A DNA stretch of 64,000 nucleotides from Solirubrobacteraceae bacterium. Its GTDB lineage: Bacteria > Actinomycetota > Thermoleophilia > Solirubrobacterales > Solirubrobacteraceae. Below the pieces are notes generated by a model that was not told the DNA's origin, searched no databases, and saw nothing but the letters and a program-made list of their open reading frames with translations. This document shows, one piece after another, positions 27,643 through 36,581 of this stretch; within the stretch, counting starts at the first letter, position 1; the number at the start of each line of letters is the position of its first letter. Where the stretch lies: assembly GCA_030447505.1 (NCBI GenBank), contig JAUJOT010000002.1, positions 496,001 through 560,000 of the forward strand, given 5' to 3'. The translations under genes and the position numbers were made by a program.

Positions 27643-30147
27643 TCAGGCCGCGGGCCGCACGACGACGTTGACGAGCTTGCCCGGCACGACGATCTCCTTG
27701 ACGATCTCGTTGCCGTCGATGAACTGCCGCACGCGGCCAGACGCGCGGGCGAGCGCGACGAGCTGGTCGCGCGATGCGTCCGACGGCGCCTGCACCCGGT
27801 CGCGGACCTTGCCGTTGACCTGCAGCACGAGCTCGAACGTCGGCGCCTCGAGGTACTCGGGATCGGCCGATGGCCACGGCTGCTCCCAGACGCGCTCGCC
27901 GGTCAGCAGGTGATAGGCGTCCGTGGCGACATGTGGCGCGAACGGGAAGATCAGCGACGCCGCCGTCGCGAGCGTGAAGCGCACGGCCCCCGGGGACGCC
28001 TCGCCGCGCTTCACCGGCGTGACCTCGTTGAGCAGCTCCATCACCGCCGCGATCGCGGTGTTGAAGTTGAAGCGCTCGCTCATGTCGGTCGTGACCTTGT
28101 CGATCGCCCAGTGCGCCTTGCGCAGCAGCCGCTCGTCGTCGGGGCGGGCGGGATCGATGTCGGGTACGCGATCGTCGGGCAGCTCGTCGGCGGCCTCGGC
28201 CGCCAGGCGCCACAGCCGCCCGAGGAAGCGGTGCATGCCCTCGACGCCCGAGTCCGACCAGTCGGCGTCCTGGTCGGGGGGCCCGATGAAGAGGATGTAC
28301 GAGCGCGCGGTGTCGGCGCCGTAGCGCTGCACGAGCGTCTTCGGCGACACGACGTTGCCGCGGTTCTTGGACATCTTCTCGCCGTCGCGCAGGATCATGC
28401 CCTGCGTGAAGAGCGCCGCGAACGGCTCCTGGATCTCGTCGGGCAGGTGGCCGAGGTCGGCCAGCGCCTTGGTGAAGAAGCGCGCGTAGAGCAGGTGCAG
28501 GATCGCGTGCTCGACGCCGCCGATGTACTGATCGACGGGCATCCACCGCGCGACGACGTCGGGGTCCCAGGCGGCGCTGTCGTTGCGCGCGTCGCAGTAG
28601 CGCAGGAAGTACCAGGACGAGTCGACGAACGTGTCCATCGTGTCGGTCTCGCGCTCGGCGGCGCCGCCGCAGCGAGGGCAGCTCGTGTGGACCCAGTCCT
28701 CGGCGGCGGCCAGCGGCGAGCGTCCGCGCGGCTTGTAGTCCTCGACGTCGGGCAGCACGACCGGCAGGTCCTCGTCGGGCACCGGCACCGCTCCGCAACG
28801 CGGGCAGTGGATGATCGGGATCGGCGTGCCCCAGTAGCGCTGGCGCGAGATGAGCCAGTCGCGCAGGCGGTAGTTGACGGACGAGTGGCCCTTGCCCTCG
28901 CGGTCCAGCCAGCGCACGATCGCCTCGAGCGCGGCGCGGTTGTGCAGCCCGTCGAATTCCGGCGCGGAGTTGACGAGCGGCCCGTCGCCGGTGTAGGGCA
29001 GGCCCTCCAGCTCGTCCTCGCAGGGGCTGCCGGCGGTCTCCTGCGGGGACCCGATCACGCGCCTGATCGGCAGCCCGTAGGCCTGCGCGAACGCGAAGTC
29101 GCGCTCGTCGTGCGCCGGAACGGCCATGATCGCGCCGGTGCCGTACTCCATCAGGACGTAGTCGGCGACGTACATCGCCAGCTCTTCGCCGTTGACGGGG
29201 TTCGTCACCGTGCGGCCGAGCGCGACGCCGGTCTTCTCCTTGTCGAGGTCGCCGCGCAGCGCCTTGTCGGCGGTCAGCGCGCGGTTGACGTAGTCGCGGA
29301 CCTCGGCCTCCTGCTCGGTGCCCTCGACGAGCCGCAGCACGTCGGGGTGCTCGGGCGCCATGACGAAGAAGGTCGCGCCGAACAGCGTGTCCGGCCGCGT
29401 CGTGAAGACGGGGTAGTCGACGGCGAGCTCCTCGTTGCGAAAGACGACCTCGGCGCCCTCGCTGCGGCCGATCCAGTTGCGCTGCATCGTCTTGACGTGC
29501 TCGGGCCAGCGGATCGAGTCGAGGTCTGCGAGCAGGCGGTCGGCGTAGTCGGTGATGCGAAGGAACCACTGCTTGAGCTGGCGCACCTCGACGACCGCGC
29601 CGGAGCGCTCGCCGCGGCCGTCGACGACCTGCTCGTTGGCGAGCACGGTCTCCTCGACGGGATCCCAGTTGACGGCCGCCTCCTTCTGGTAGGCGAGGCC
29701 GTGCCTGAACAGCTCGAGGAAGATCCACTGCGTCCAGCGGTACACGCGCGGCTCGTGCGTGCCGAACTCGCGCGTCCAGTCGATCGAGATGCCCCACCTG
29801 CGGAACTGGCGCTGGAACTCCGTGATCGCGGCGTCCGTCGAGTCGCGCGGGTGCTGGCCGGTCTTGATCGCGTGGTTCTCGGCCGGCAGGCCGAAGGCGT
29901 CGTAGCCCATCGGGTGCAGCACGCGGCTGCCGGTGCGGCGGTGAAAGTGCGCGACGGCGTCGCCGACCGAGTAGACCTTCAGGTGCCCGATGTGCGGCTC
30001 GCCGCTCGGATAGGGCAGCATCTCCAGGACGTACGACGTCGGATCGTCGCCCGTGTCGTTGGGGACCTGCCACGTGCCCTCGTCGGCCCACACCTGCTGC
30101 CAGCGCGGCTCGATCTCGGCGGGGTCGTAGTGGTGGTCGGCAGCCAT
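27643..30147 (-). CDS. leuS: Leucyl-tRNA synthetase
   Basis: 834 residues, bacterial LeuRS length. The HIGH motif is PHIGH at 51-55; the CP1 editing domain has TTRPDTLFGATFF and AVPAHDERDF; two CxxC pairs (CPRCG) mark zinc sites; the KMSKS motif reads KMSKN near residue 590. It charges tRNA-Leu in the cytoplasm. The ATG lies 11 nt after a TATCCT box. No T-box leader: only about 100 bp separate it from metK and these hold a terminator. Confidence 0.98.
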   Translation of the reverse strand: MAADHHYDPAEIEPRWQQVWADEGTWQVPNDTGDDPTSYVLEMLPYPSGEPHIGHLKVYSVGDAVAHFHRRTGSRVLHPMGYDAFGLPAENHAIKTGQHPRDSTDAAITEFQRQFRRWGISIDWTREFGTHEPRVYRWTQWIFLELFRHGLAYQKEAAVNWDPVEETVLANEQVVDGRGERSGAVVEVRQLKQWFLRITDYADRLLADLDSIRWPEHVKTMQRNWIGRSEGAEVVFRNEELAVDYPVFTTRPDTLFGATFFVMAPEHPDVLRLVEGTEQEAEVRDYVNRALTADKALRGDLDKEKTGVALGRTVTNPVNGEELAMYVADYVLMEYGTGAIMAVPAHDERDFAFAQAYGLPIRRVIGSPQETAGSPCEDELEGLPYTGDGPLVNSAPEFDGLHNRAALEAIVRWLDREGKGHSSVNYRLRDWLISRQRYWGTPIPIIHCPRCGAVPVPDEDLPVVLPDVEDYKPRGRSPLAAAEDWVHTSCPRCGGAAERETDTMDTFVDSSWYFLRYCDARNDSAAWDPDVVARWMPVDQYIGGVEHAILHLLYARFFTKALADLGHLPDEIQEPFAALFTQGMILRDGEKMSKNRGNVVSPKTLVQRYGADTARSYILFIGPPDQDADWSDSGVEGMHRFLGRLWRLAAEAADELPDDRVPDIDPARPDDERLLRKAHWAIDKVTTDMSERFNFNTAIAAVMELLNEVTPVKRGEASPGAVRFTLATAASLIFPFAPHVATDAYHLLTGERVWEQPWPSADPEYLEAPTFELVLQVNGKVRDRVQAPSDASRDQLVALARASGRVRQFIDGNEIVKEIVVPGKLVNVVVRPAA

Positions 30148-30158
30148 CGGAGCCGCGA

Positions 30159-30164
30159 AGGATA
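30159..30164 (-). promoter_or_regulatory. Putative -10 box of leuS
   Basis: TATCCT on the minus strand, 11 nt before the leuS ATG, downstream of the metK terminator. Confidence 0.4.
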
Positions 30165-30193
30165 GAAGCGAGCCTGTCTCGCAAACAGGTCGA

Positions 30194-30225
30194 ACCGGCG
30201 CGCCACCCCCCGATGGCGCGCCGGT
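30194..30225 (-). terminator. Terminator between metK and leuS
   Basis: Perfect 12-bp stem (ACCGGCGCGCCA / TGGCGCGCCGGT, read on either strand) with an 8-nt loop, about 30 nt after the metK stop. On the minus strand it is followed by TCGACCTGTTT, a short T-containing tail. Confidence 0.7.
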
Positions 30226-30253
30226 GGGCGCAAGTATCCCTGGTACGGGTGTA

Positions 30254-31486
30254 CTAGTGGCTGTCGAGCGCCGCCGTCAGGCCGGCGGCGTCGCGTAGGG
30301 CGTCGGCCTTGGTGATCTGCTCCCAGGTGAAGTCGGGGTCGTCGCGGCCGAAGTGACCGTACGCCGCGGTCTTCTGATAGATCGGGCGGTGCAGGTCGAG
30401 CTCCTGGCGAAACGAACCGGGGCGCAGGTCGAAGAACTCGTCGACGAGCTCCTGCAGCTGCGTGCGGCTGACGCGCCCCGTACCGAAGTCCTCGACCATC
30501 ACGCTGACCGGATGCGCGACACCGATCGCATAGGCGACCTGCACCTCACAGCGATCGGCCAGACCGGCCGCGACGATGTTCTTCGCCACCCAGCGCGCCG
30601 CGTACGCCGCCGATCGATCGACCTTCGACGGATCCTTGCCGCTGAAGGCGCCGCCGCCGTGACGGGCCATCCCACCATACGTGTCGACGATGATCTTGCG
30701 ACCCGTCAACCCACAATCACCGACCGGGCCACCGATCACGAAGCGGCCCGTCGGATTGACCAGGAACTCCTTGCGCAACGCGTTTGCGTCGAACAGGTCC
30801 TCGGGCAGCGTCGGCAACACGACCTGCTCCCACAGATCATCGGGAATCAGGCCCTCCACGCCCGCCCGATGCTGCGTCGAGATCAGCACCTTCTCGATCG
30901 CGACCGGAACACCGCCCTTGTAGCGCACCGACACCTGCGTCTTGCCATCCGGGCGCAGATAGTCAAGCGACCCCTCCTTGCGCACATCGGCAAGGCGCTT
31001 GGCCAAACGGTGCGCAAGCGCGATCGGCAGCGGCATCAACTCCGGCGTCTCATTCGACGCATAGCCGAACATCATCCCCTGATCGCCCGCACCCGCGACC
31101 AGCAACTCATCGGCTTCAGAGGACCCCGAGCGCGTCTCATGCGACGCGTCGACGCCCTGCGCGATGTCCGCCGACTGCTTGTCGATCGCGTTCAGGACCG
31201 CGCACGAATCGGCAGAGAAACCGAGGTCCGCGTCGATGTAGCCGATCCTGCGGATCGTCGCGCGCACGACCGCCTGGATATCGACGTACGTCTCCGTCGT
31301 GATCTCCCCCGACACCACCACCAGGCCCGTGTTCACGAGCGTCTCGCACGCCACCCGCGACAGGGGGTCATCCGCCAAGCACGCATCCAACACACCGTCA
31401 GAGATCTGATCGGAGACCTTGTCCGGATGGCCCTCCGTCACAGACTCCGACGTGAAGAGATACTCGTCTTCTTCGAAGGTAGTCAT
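30254..31486 (-). CDS. metK: S-adenosylmethionine synthetase
   Basis: 410 residues. Signatures: [14 protein letters not shown] (17-30), [12 protein letters not shown] (132-143) and [19 protein letters not shown] (277-295). It makes S-adenosylmethionine from methionine and ATP. It follows der after 12 nt, so probably shares its message, and is closed by the terminator at 30194-30225. Codon usage differs from its neighbours: GAT, TAT, TTG, GGT and GTG codons are frequent where flanking genes use GAC, TAC, CTC/CTG and GGC. No SAM riboswitch fits in the 12-nt gap. Confidence 0.98.
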   Translation of the reverse strand: MTTFEEDEYLFTSESVTEGHPDKVSDQISDGVLDACLADDPLSRVACETLVNTGLVVVSGEITTETYVDIQAVVRATIRRIGYIDADLGFSADSCAVLNAIDKQSADIAQGVDASHETRSGSSEADELLVAGAGDQGMMFGYASNETPELMPLPIALAHRLAKRLADVRKEGSLDYLRPDGKTQVSVRYKGGVPVAIEKVLISTQHRAGVEGLIPDDLWEQVVLPTLPEDLFDANALRKEFLVNPTGRFVIGGPVGDCGLTGRKIIVDTYGGMARHGGGAFSGKDPSKVDRSAAYAARWVAKNIVAAGLADRCEVQVAYAIGVAHPVSVMVEDFGTGRVSRTQLQELVDEFFDLRPGSFRQELDLHRPIYQKTAAYGHFGRDDPDFTWEQITKADALRDAAGLTAALDSH

Positions 31487-31498
31487 ATGGCCGAGACG

Positions 31499-32815
31499 CT
31501 ATCGGTCCTCGCCGCGACGGGACTTGCGCTCGTTGAAGTCGATGATCAGCGGGACGCCGTCCATCCCGAATCGCGCGCGCATGCGGTTCTCGATGTAGTA
31601 GGCGTAGTCGCGCGTGACGCGCTGTCGGCTGTTGACCTGGATCGCGAAGCGCGGCGGGCGCTCGCCGATCTGTGCCGCGTAGAGCAGCTTCAGGCGATGC
31701 CCCTGCTTGGCGGGCGGCTGGCGCGCCTGGACCGCCTCGCCGATGAAGCGGTTGAGCTCGGGCGTCGGGATCCGCCCGGACATCCGGTCGCCGAGCGCGA
31801 CGACCTCGCCGAGCAGGCGCTGCACATGGCGCCCGGTCAGCGCGCTCGCCGTCAGCACCTTCGGGCGCAGCCGCAGCTTCTTTGCGACCTTCGCACGCTC
31901 GTGGTCGAGATCGGCCTCGTCCATCTCGGCGGCATCCCACTTGTTGAGCACGATCGCCGTCGCGCAGTTGGCGCCCATCGCAAGCTCGGCGACGCGGAAG
32001 TCCTGCGCCGTCACGCCGTCGTTGGCGTCGCAGACGACGAGCGCCACGTCGGCGCGCTCGGCCGCCCGCTGCGAGCGCAGCGTCGTGTAGTACTCGACGT
32101 TGTCGGAGACCTTCGACTGGCGCCGCATCCCGGCGGTGTCGACGACGACGAGCCTGCGCCCGTCGACCTCGAGCGGCAGGTCGATCGCGTCGCGCGTCGT
32201 GCCGGCGACGTCGGAGACGATCACGCGGTCAGAGCCGAGGAAGCGATTGACGAGCGACGACTTGCCGACGTTCGGGCGTCCGATGACCGCCAATCGGATC
32301 AGGTCGTCGTCGACCTCCTCGTCGTCCTCGGCCAGCAGCTCGACGAGGCGATCGAGCAGGTCCCCGGTGCCGAGCCCCTGCGCGGCGGAGACCGCCATCG
32401 GCTCGCCGAAGCCGAGCCGGTGCGCCTCGACGGCGAGCGGCATGTCGTGAACGCTGTCGATCTTGTTGGCGGCGACGACGACCGGCATCCTCGAGCGGCG
32501 CAGGAGGTCGGCGAGCTCGTCGTCGCCGGGGCGCAGACCGGCCTTCGCGTCGAAGACGAACAGCGCGACCTGAGCGTCGGCGAGCGCGGCTCGCGCCTGG
32601 TCTCGGATCGAGCCGGAGATCGGATCGGGGTCCTCGTTGTCCATCCCGCCGGTGTCGATCAGCGTGAAGCGCCGCCCGTTCCACTCCGTCGCGATCTCCT
32701 TGCGATCGCGCGTGATCCCGGCGCGCTCGTGGACGACCGCCTCGCGCGAGTTCGCCAGCCGGTTGACGAGCGAGGACTTGCCGACGTTCGGATAGCCGAC
32801 GACCGCGACCTTCAT
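31499..32815 (-). CDS. der: Ribosome biogenesis GTPase Der (EngA)
   Basis: 438 residues with two tandem GTPase domains: GYPNVGKSS (7-15), [12 protein letters not shown] and NKID in the first; GRPNVGKSS near 178, [11 protein letters not shown] and NKWD in the second; then the KH-like C-terminal domain. Der acts in late 50S subunit assembly. Its ATG overlaps the cmk stop (ATGA), the widespread cmk-der arrangement. Confidence 0.98.
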   Translation of the reverse strand: MKVAVVGYPNVGKSSLVNRLANSREAVVHERAGITRDRKEIATEWNGRRFTLIDTGGMDNEDPDPISGSIRDQARAALADAQVALFVFDAKAGLRPGDDELADLLRRSRMPVVVAANKIDSVHDMPLAVEAHRLGFGEPMAVSAAQGLGTGDLLDRLVELLAEDDEEVDDDLIRLAVIGRPNVGKSSLVNRFLGSDRVIVSDVAGTTRDAIDLPLEVDGRRLVVVDTAGMRRQSKVSDNVEYYTTLRSQRAAERADVALVVCDANDGVTAQDFRVAELAMGANCATAIVLNKWDAAEMDEADLDHERAKVAKKLRLRPKVLTASALTGRHVQRLLGEVVALGDRMSGRIPTPELNRFIGEAVQARQPPAKQGHRLKLLYAAQIGERPPRFAIQVNSRQRVTRDYAYYIENRMRARFGMDGVPLIIDFNERKSRRGEDR

Positions 32816-33414
32816 CGCACTGCCTGCGCGAGGCGCACGATCTCCTGCGCGACCTCGTCGACGCTGAGCCCGGTCGTGTCGAAGCGCAGCGCGTCGGAAG
32901 CGGGCTCCAGCGGCGAGTGCTCGCGCGTCGCGTCGCGCGTGTCGCGGCCCTGTTGCTCGCGCATCACGCGGGCGGCCTCCGCGCCGGTCTGCGCGGCGCG
33001 GCGGCGCGCGCGCTCCTCGGGCGAGGCGGTGAGAAAGACCTTCAGCTCGGCGTCGGGCGCGACGACCGTGCCGATGTCGCGCCCCTCGGCGACGTAGTCG
33101 CCGTCGCGGATCATCGCGCGTTGCAGGGCGACGAGGTGGCCGCGCACCTCCGGCCGCGCGGCGACCTGCGATGCGAGCTCTGAGACCTCGGGCGTGCGGA
33201 TCGCCGCGGTCACGTCCTCGCCGTCGAGCGTGACCTGGCCGCCTCCGAGCTCGATCGGGCAGCTCAGCGGGTCCTGCGCGCCGCGCAGCTCGGCGAGCGC
33301 GACGCAGCGGTACATCGCGCCGCTGTCGAGGTACGTGAAGCCGAGCGCGTCCGCGACGGCGCGCGCGACCGTGGACTTGCCCGCGCCGGCGGGACCGTCG
33401 ATGGCGATCAGCAT
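32812..33414 (-). CDS. cmk: Cytidylate kinase
   Basis: 200 residues. P-loop GPAGAGKST at 7-15, [12 protein letters not shown] near 29-40 and [21 protein letters not shown] are diagnostic of bacterial CMP/dCMP kinase. It phosphorylates CMP and dCMP with ATP. ATG 33414 is preceded at 7 nt by TATCCT and has no ribosome binding site. In most genomes cmk follows aroA closely; here about 800 bp of repeat-bearing sequence separates them. Confidence 0.97.
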   Translation of the reverse strand: MLIAIDGPAGAGKSTVARAVADALGFTYLDSGAMYRCVALAELRGAQDPLSCPIELGGGQVTLDGEDVTAAIRTPEVSELASQVAARPEVRGHLVALQRAMIRDGDYVAEGRDIGTVVAPDAELKVFLTASPEERARRRAAQTGAEAARVMREQQGRDTRDATREHSPLEPASDALRFDTTGLSVDEVAQEIVRLAQAVR

Positions 33415-33421
33415 CGCCCTG

Positions 33422-33427
33422 AGGATA
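33422..33427 (-). promoter_or_regulatory. Putative -10 box of the cmk-der-metK operon
   Basis: TATCCT on the minus strand, 7 nt before the cmk ATG. Confidence 0.5.
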
Positions 33428-33530
33428 GGCGCGCCGGTGCGGGGTACACCGGGCGCGCGGTACCGCCCGCCTCGTCGAGCGCGTCGGCGGCGCCCGGGCG
33501 CCCGTTGAGGCGCTGCGAGCGCGCCCGCCC

Positions 33531-33832
33531 GTTGGAGGGAAACCCCGGGTTGGAGCCTGCGCCGTCGCTTGCGAACGGAATCGCTGAAGAAGGGGTTCGA
33601 ACGCGCTGGCGTCCGCGCGGAGCGCGTGCTGATATGACGGATCGACTTCGGTCGCGCGTTGATCCGTCATCCGCGCATGACATCGATGCGCGCGCGACGG
33701 ATCGACGTCCCCGCGTCTGTTGGTCCGTCACGTCTGCATGGCGTTGGCGGAGCGGTCGACCGGCTCGCTCAGTCGAAGCGAGGATCGGCGCGCCTCTGCG
33801 GGCGCCGGCTGGACGCCCTGGAGCGCGCCGGC
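33531..33832. repeat. Intergenic repeat module, unit 1 (302 bp)
   Basis: First copy of a module lying wholly between cmk and aroA. It opens with GTTGGAGGGAAACC, continues through TGGAGCCTGCGCCGTCGCTT, GGTTCGAACGCGCTGG, two hairpins built on GACGGATC / GATCCGTC and CACGTCTGCATG. The second unit repeats the same landmarks in the same order exactly 302-304 bp later with scattered substitutions. Frames through it encode low-complexity Arg/Ser/Pro peptides without ribosome binding sites, so I treat it as non-coding. Similar sequence seems to begin about 15 bp earlier. Confidence 0.75.
33634..33729. other. Hairpin pair of repeat unit 1
   Basis: Hairpin 1 (33634-33670): arms ATGACGGATCGAC and GTTGATCCGTCAT, 11-nt loop. 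A middle hairpin follows (CGCGCAT / ATGCGCG, 33672-33692). Hairpin 2 (33696-33729): arms GACGGATCGAC and GTTGGTCCGTC, 12-nt loop. All non-Watson-Crick positions in hairpins 1 and 2 are G-U pairs if the plus strand is transcribed. Confidence 0.7.
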
Positions 33833-34045
33833 GTTGGAGGCGAAACCTCGCGGTTGGAGCGTGCGCCGTCGCTTTCGCGACCGAATCACTGAGGAAGACG
33901 GTTCGAACGCGCTGGGGCCCGTGGCGCACGTGCGGATATGACGGATCGACTGCGGTCGCGCGTCGATCCGTCATCGACGCACGACATGGATGCGCGAACG
34001 ACGGATGAACCCCCGGTGACGGTTGGTCCGTCACGTCTGCATGAC
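33833..34045. repeat. Intergenic repeat module, unit 2
   Basis: Second copy of the module. Landmarks GTTGGAGGCGAAACC, TGGAGCGTGCGCCGTCGCTT, CGGTTCGAACGCGCTGG, the hairpin pair and GGTCCGTCACGTCTGCATG match unit 1 at a constant offset of about 302-304 bp. Beyond 34045 similarity to unit 1 weakens but continues over GCGACCGGC...CACAAG-like sequence. Confidence 0.75.
33938..34032. other. Hairpin pair of repeat unit 2
   Basis: Hairpin 3 (33938-33974): perfect 13-bp arms ATGACGGATCGAC and GTCGATCCGTCAT, 11-nt loop. Hairpin 4 (34000-34032): arms GACGGATGAAC and GTTGGTCCGTC with one mismatch and one G-U. The 62-bp spacing between the two hairpins is the same as in unit 1. Confidence 0.7.
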
Positions 34046-34050
34046 GCCGG

Positions 34051-34178
34051 CCGCGCGACCGGCGCACTCACAAGCCGAGCGCCGCGATCCCGTCCTTCCC
34101 AATGCCGCTCGCCGACCGCGCGACCGGCGCGCTCACAAGCAGCGCCGCGATCCGGTCGCCTCTTTCTCAATGCCGCCG
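34051..34178. repeat. 65-bp imperfect tandem duplication
   Basis: CCGCGCGACCGGCGCACTCA then CAAGCCGAGCGCCGCGATCC (from 34051) recurs from 34116 as CCGCGCGACCGGCGCGCTCA then CAAGCAGCGCCGCGATCC, each ending in TCAATGCCG or CCAATGCCG. It adjoins repeat unit 2 and the end of aroA. Confidence 0.6.
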
Positions 34179-34211
34179 TTCGCAGGCGGCCGCCCGAACG
34201 CAAGCCAGGAG

Positions 34212-35510
34212 TCACGCGAGCAGCCGCGACAGGTCCTGCGCAAAGCCTGGATAGGACACGGCCGCGGCCTCCATCCCCACGACATCCACCCCCTCGTCGG
34301 ACGCAAGCCCCGCGACCGCCCCGAGCATCGCCATCCGGTGATCGCCGCGCGCGTCGATGACGCCGCCGCGCAGGCCGCCGCTACCGGTCACGGCGAAGCC
34401 GTCGGCGGTCGCCTCGATCGTCGCGCCGAGGCCGCGCAGGCCGTCGACGACGCCGGCGATCCGGTCTGATTCCTTGACGCGCAGCTCCTGGGCGCCGCGC
34501 ACGACCGTGTCGCCCTCGGCGAAGCAGCCCAGCAGCGCGACGAGCGGCAGCTCGTCGATCGCGAGCGGGACCTCGCCGGGCTCGACGACCGTGCCGACCA
34601 GCGGGCCGGCGCTGACGTCGATGTCGGAGGTCGGCTCGCACAGCGCAACGGTCGCGGACGGGTCCTCGAGCGAACCGGTCGCGATCGCGCCCATCCGCTC
34701 GAGGATCCGCAGAAAGCCGCTGCGCGTCCAGTTGACGCCGACATCGCGCACGAGCAGCCGCGAGCCCTTGACGAGCACGGCGGCGGCGATCATGAAGGCC
34801 GCCGACGACAGGTCGCCCGGCACGACCAGCGACTGCATGTCGAGCTCGCCGGCGCGGCTCACCGAGACCGTCAGGCCCTCGCGCCGCACGCCGACACCGG
34901 CCCCCGCGAGCATCCGCTCGGTGTGGTCGCGGCTCGCGACCGGCTCGACGACGCTCGTCGTGCCGTCGGCGGCGACTCCCGCCAGCAGGACGCAGGACTT
35001 CACCTGCGCGCTCGCGACCGGCAGCTCGTAGGTGATCGCGTGCAGGCGCGTGCCGTAGACGACGAACGGCGCGAAGCGGCCGCCCTTCGCCTCGATCTGC
35101 GCGCCCATCAGCGCGAGCGGCTCGGCGATCCGGTCGACCGGCCGGCTGCGGATCGAGCTGTCGCCGTCGAGCACGAAGATGCGCCCCTCCTGCGCGGCCA
35201 GCCAGCCCGGCAGCAGCCGCATCAGCGTGCCCGCGTTGCCGACGTCGATCGGGCCGCCCGGCTCGCGCGCCTCGCGCAACCCGGTCCCGCGCACGATCAC
35301 GAAGTCCTCGTGCTCCTCGACGAGCGCGCCGACGGCGCGCAGCGCGTTCAGCGTCGAGATCGTGTCGGCCGCCTTGAGGTAGTTCGAGATCCGGACGGGC
35401 TTGACCGACATCGCTGCGAGCAGCGCCGCACGGTGGGAGATCGACTTGTCCGGCGGCGCGCCGACCTCGCCGCGCAGGCGCCGCGATGGGGCGAAGCGCA
35501 CGCGCGTCAC
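34212..35510 (-). CDS. aroA: 3-phosphoshikimate 1-carboxyvinyltransferase (EPSP synthase)
   Basis: 432 residues. Family blocks: PDKSISHRAALLAA near 20-33, VGNAGTLMRLLPGWLA near 90-105, the catalytic-Asp segment AIDELPLVALL and LRVKESDRIAGVVDGL. It joins shikimate-3-phosphate and phosphoenolpyruvate in aromatic amino-acid synthesis. The active-site block reads NAGTLMRLLPG where most enzymes have NAGTAMRPLxG, a substituted form at the loop that affects glyphosate sensitivity in class I enzymes; the effect here is not predictable. GTG start overlaps the tyrA stop (GTGA). Confidence 0.95.
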   Translation of the reverse strand: MTRVRFAPSRRLRGEVGAPPDKSISHRAALLAAMSVKPVRISNYLKAADTISTLNALRAVGALVEEHEDFVIVRGTGLREAREPGGPIDVGNAGTLMRLLPGWLAAQEGRIFVLDGDSSIRSRPVDRIAEPLALMGAQIEAKGGRFAPFVVYGTRLHAITYELPVASAQVKSCVLLAGVAADGTTSVVEPVASRDHTERMLAGAGVGVRREGLTVSVSRAGELDMQSLVVPGDLSSAAFMIAAAVLVKGSRLLVRDVGVNWTRSGFLRILERMGAIATGSLEDPSATVALCEPTSDIDVSAGPLVGTVVEPGEVPLAIDELPLVALLGCFAEGDTVVRGAQELRVKESDRIAGVVDGLRGLGATIEATADGFAVTGSGGLRGGVIDARGDHRMAMLGAVAGLASDEGVDVVGMEAAAVSYPGFAQDLSRLLA

Positions 35511-36565
35511 GCGGCGTCCGCGGGATGGCCGAGGCCGGCCACGAGGCCGATCGCGCGATCGGCGTCGGCCGCGCCGACCCACAGCGCGATCACGCCGGTG
35601 CGGTTGTCGGCCTCCGGCGCGAGCGACATGTCGGAGATGTTGATCCCCGCGCGCCCCAGCGCGAGTGCGATCTGCGCGACGACGCCCGGCTTGTTCGGCA
35701 CCGCCGCGCGGATCTCGCGCACCGCGCCGCCACCGCCTGCGAGGCCGACCTCGAGCAGCGCGCGCCGCTGCTGCGCGGCGGCCTCCTGCCAGACGGCCAG
35801 GTCCGCGCTGCCGGCCTCGAGCAGCCCGCGCACCTCGCCCAGCCGCCGCACGAGATCGTCGATCTGCGTTGCGAGCGCGGCGCGGTTGGCGGCGTAGATC
35901 TGCCCCCACAGCGGGGGGTTTGCTCCCGCCACACGCGTCGCGTCGCGAAAGCTCGGCCCGGTCGCGGGCAGCATCTCGCCGCCGACGGCGTCGCTCGCCT
36001 GAGCGACGAGCAGGTTCGCGACGACGTGCGGCAGGTGCGAGACGGCCGCCATCAGTCGGTCGTGGTCGCCAGGCGCGATCGCCGTCGGGACGGCGCCAAG
36101 CCCCGCGATGAAGCGCGCGAGGCGCTCGTACAGGACGCCGGCGCTCTCGTCGCGCGGCGTCAGGTACCAGGTCGCATCCTCGAAGAGGTCCTCGCGCGCG
36201 TGCGCCACGCCGGTCGCCTCGGCGCCGGCGAGCGGATGGCCGCCGATGAAGTTCGGATGCTCGATCGCCTCGACCAGCGCGCCCTTCGTCGAGCCGACGT
36301 CGGTGACGACGGCGTCGGGCAGCGCCTCGCACAGCGCGCGCACGACGTCGGGCAGCGCGTCGACGGCGACGCCGGCGATCGCGATGTCGGCGGTGCCGAT
36401 CTCGGCGATGCTCGCAACGGCCTCGTCGATCGCCCCGCGACGGAGCGCGATCTCGAGCGCGGCCGGGCTGCGGTTCCAGCCGACCACGTGCGCTCCGAGC
36501 CGGCGGCGCGCCGCCATCCCCACCGACCCCCCGATCAGACCGACGCCGACGAGCGCGACCCTCAT
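35507..36565 (-). CDS. tyrA: Prephenate dehydrogenase with C-terminal ACT domain
   Basis: 352 residues. NAD-binding motif VGVGLIGGSVGMAAR at 6-20; TDVGSTKGALVEAI and the HPLAG block (IGGHPLAGAEATGV) follow, typical of TyrA. The last 70 residues (REIRAAVPNKPGVVAQIALA, then GINISDMSL) form an ACT domain, suggesting feedback control by an amino acid such as tyrosine. It oxidatively decarboxylates prephenate (or arogenate; the choice is not readable). Starts 16 nt after aroF and overlaps aroA, forming one operon. Confidence 0.93.
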   Translation of the reverse strand: MRVALVGVGLIGGSVGMAARRRLGAHVVGWNRSPAALEIALRRGAIDEAVASIAEIGTADIAIAGVAVDALPDVVRALCEALPDAVVTDVGSTKGALVEAIEHPNFIGGHPLAGAEATGVAHAREDLFEDATWYLTPRDESAGVLYERLARFIAGLGAVPTAIAPGDHDRLMAAVSHLPHVVANLLVAQASDAVGGEMLPATGPSFRDATRVAGANPPLWGQIYAANRAALATQIDDLVRRLGEVRGLLEAGSADLAVWQEAAAQQRRALLEVGLAGGGGAVREIRAAVPNKPGVVAQIALALGRAGINISDMSLAPEADNRTGVIALWVGAADADRAIGLVAGLGHPADAA

Positions 36566-36581
36566 CGGACGCCGCCCACGC

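Noticed and set aside
27256-30165. 969-residue plus-strand open frame opposite leuS
   Set aside because: Low-complexity Arg/Val/Asp composition, exact antisense of leuS, no start signal.
30148-30253. T-box leader for leuS
   Set aside because: About 100 bp, occupied by the metK terminator; no specifier loop or T-box sequence.
31487-31498. SAM riboswitch upstream of metK
   Set aside because: The gap to der is only 12 nt.
31499-33670. der extended upstream as a 723-residue frame
   Set aside because: The extra N-terminal part is an out-of-frame reading of cmk and the repeat module; der starts at ATG 32815 directly with [15 protein letters not shown].
33590-33910. tRNA-like GGTTCGAAC sequences in the repeat region
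   Set aside because: They resemble a T-loop but no acceptor stem, anticodon arm or D arm can be paired around either copy.
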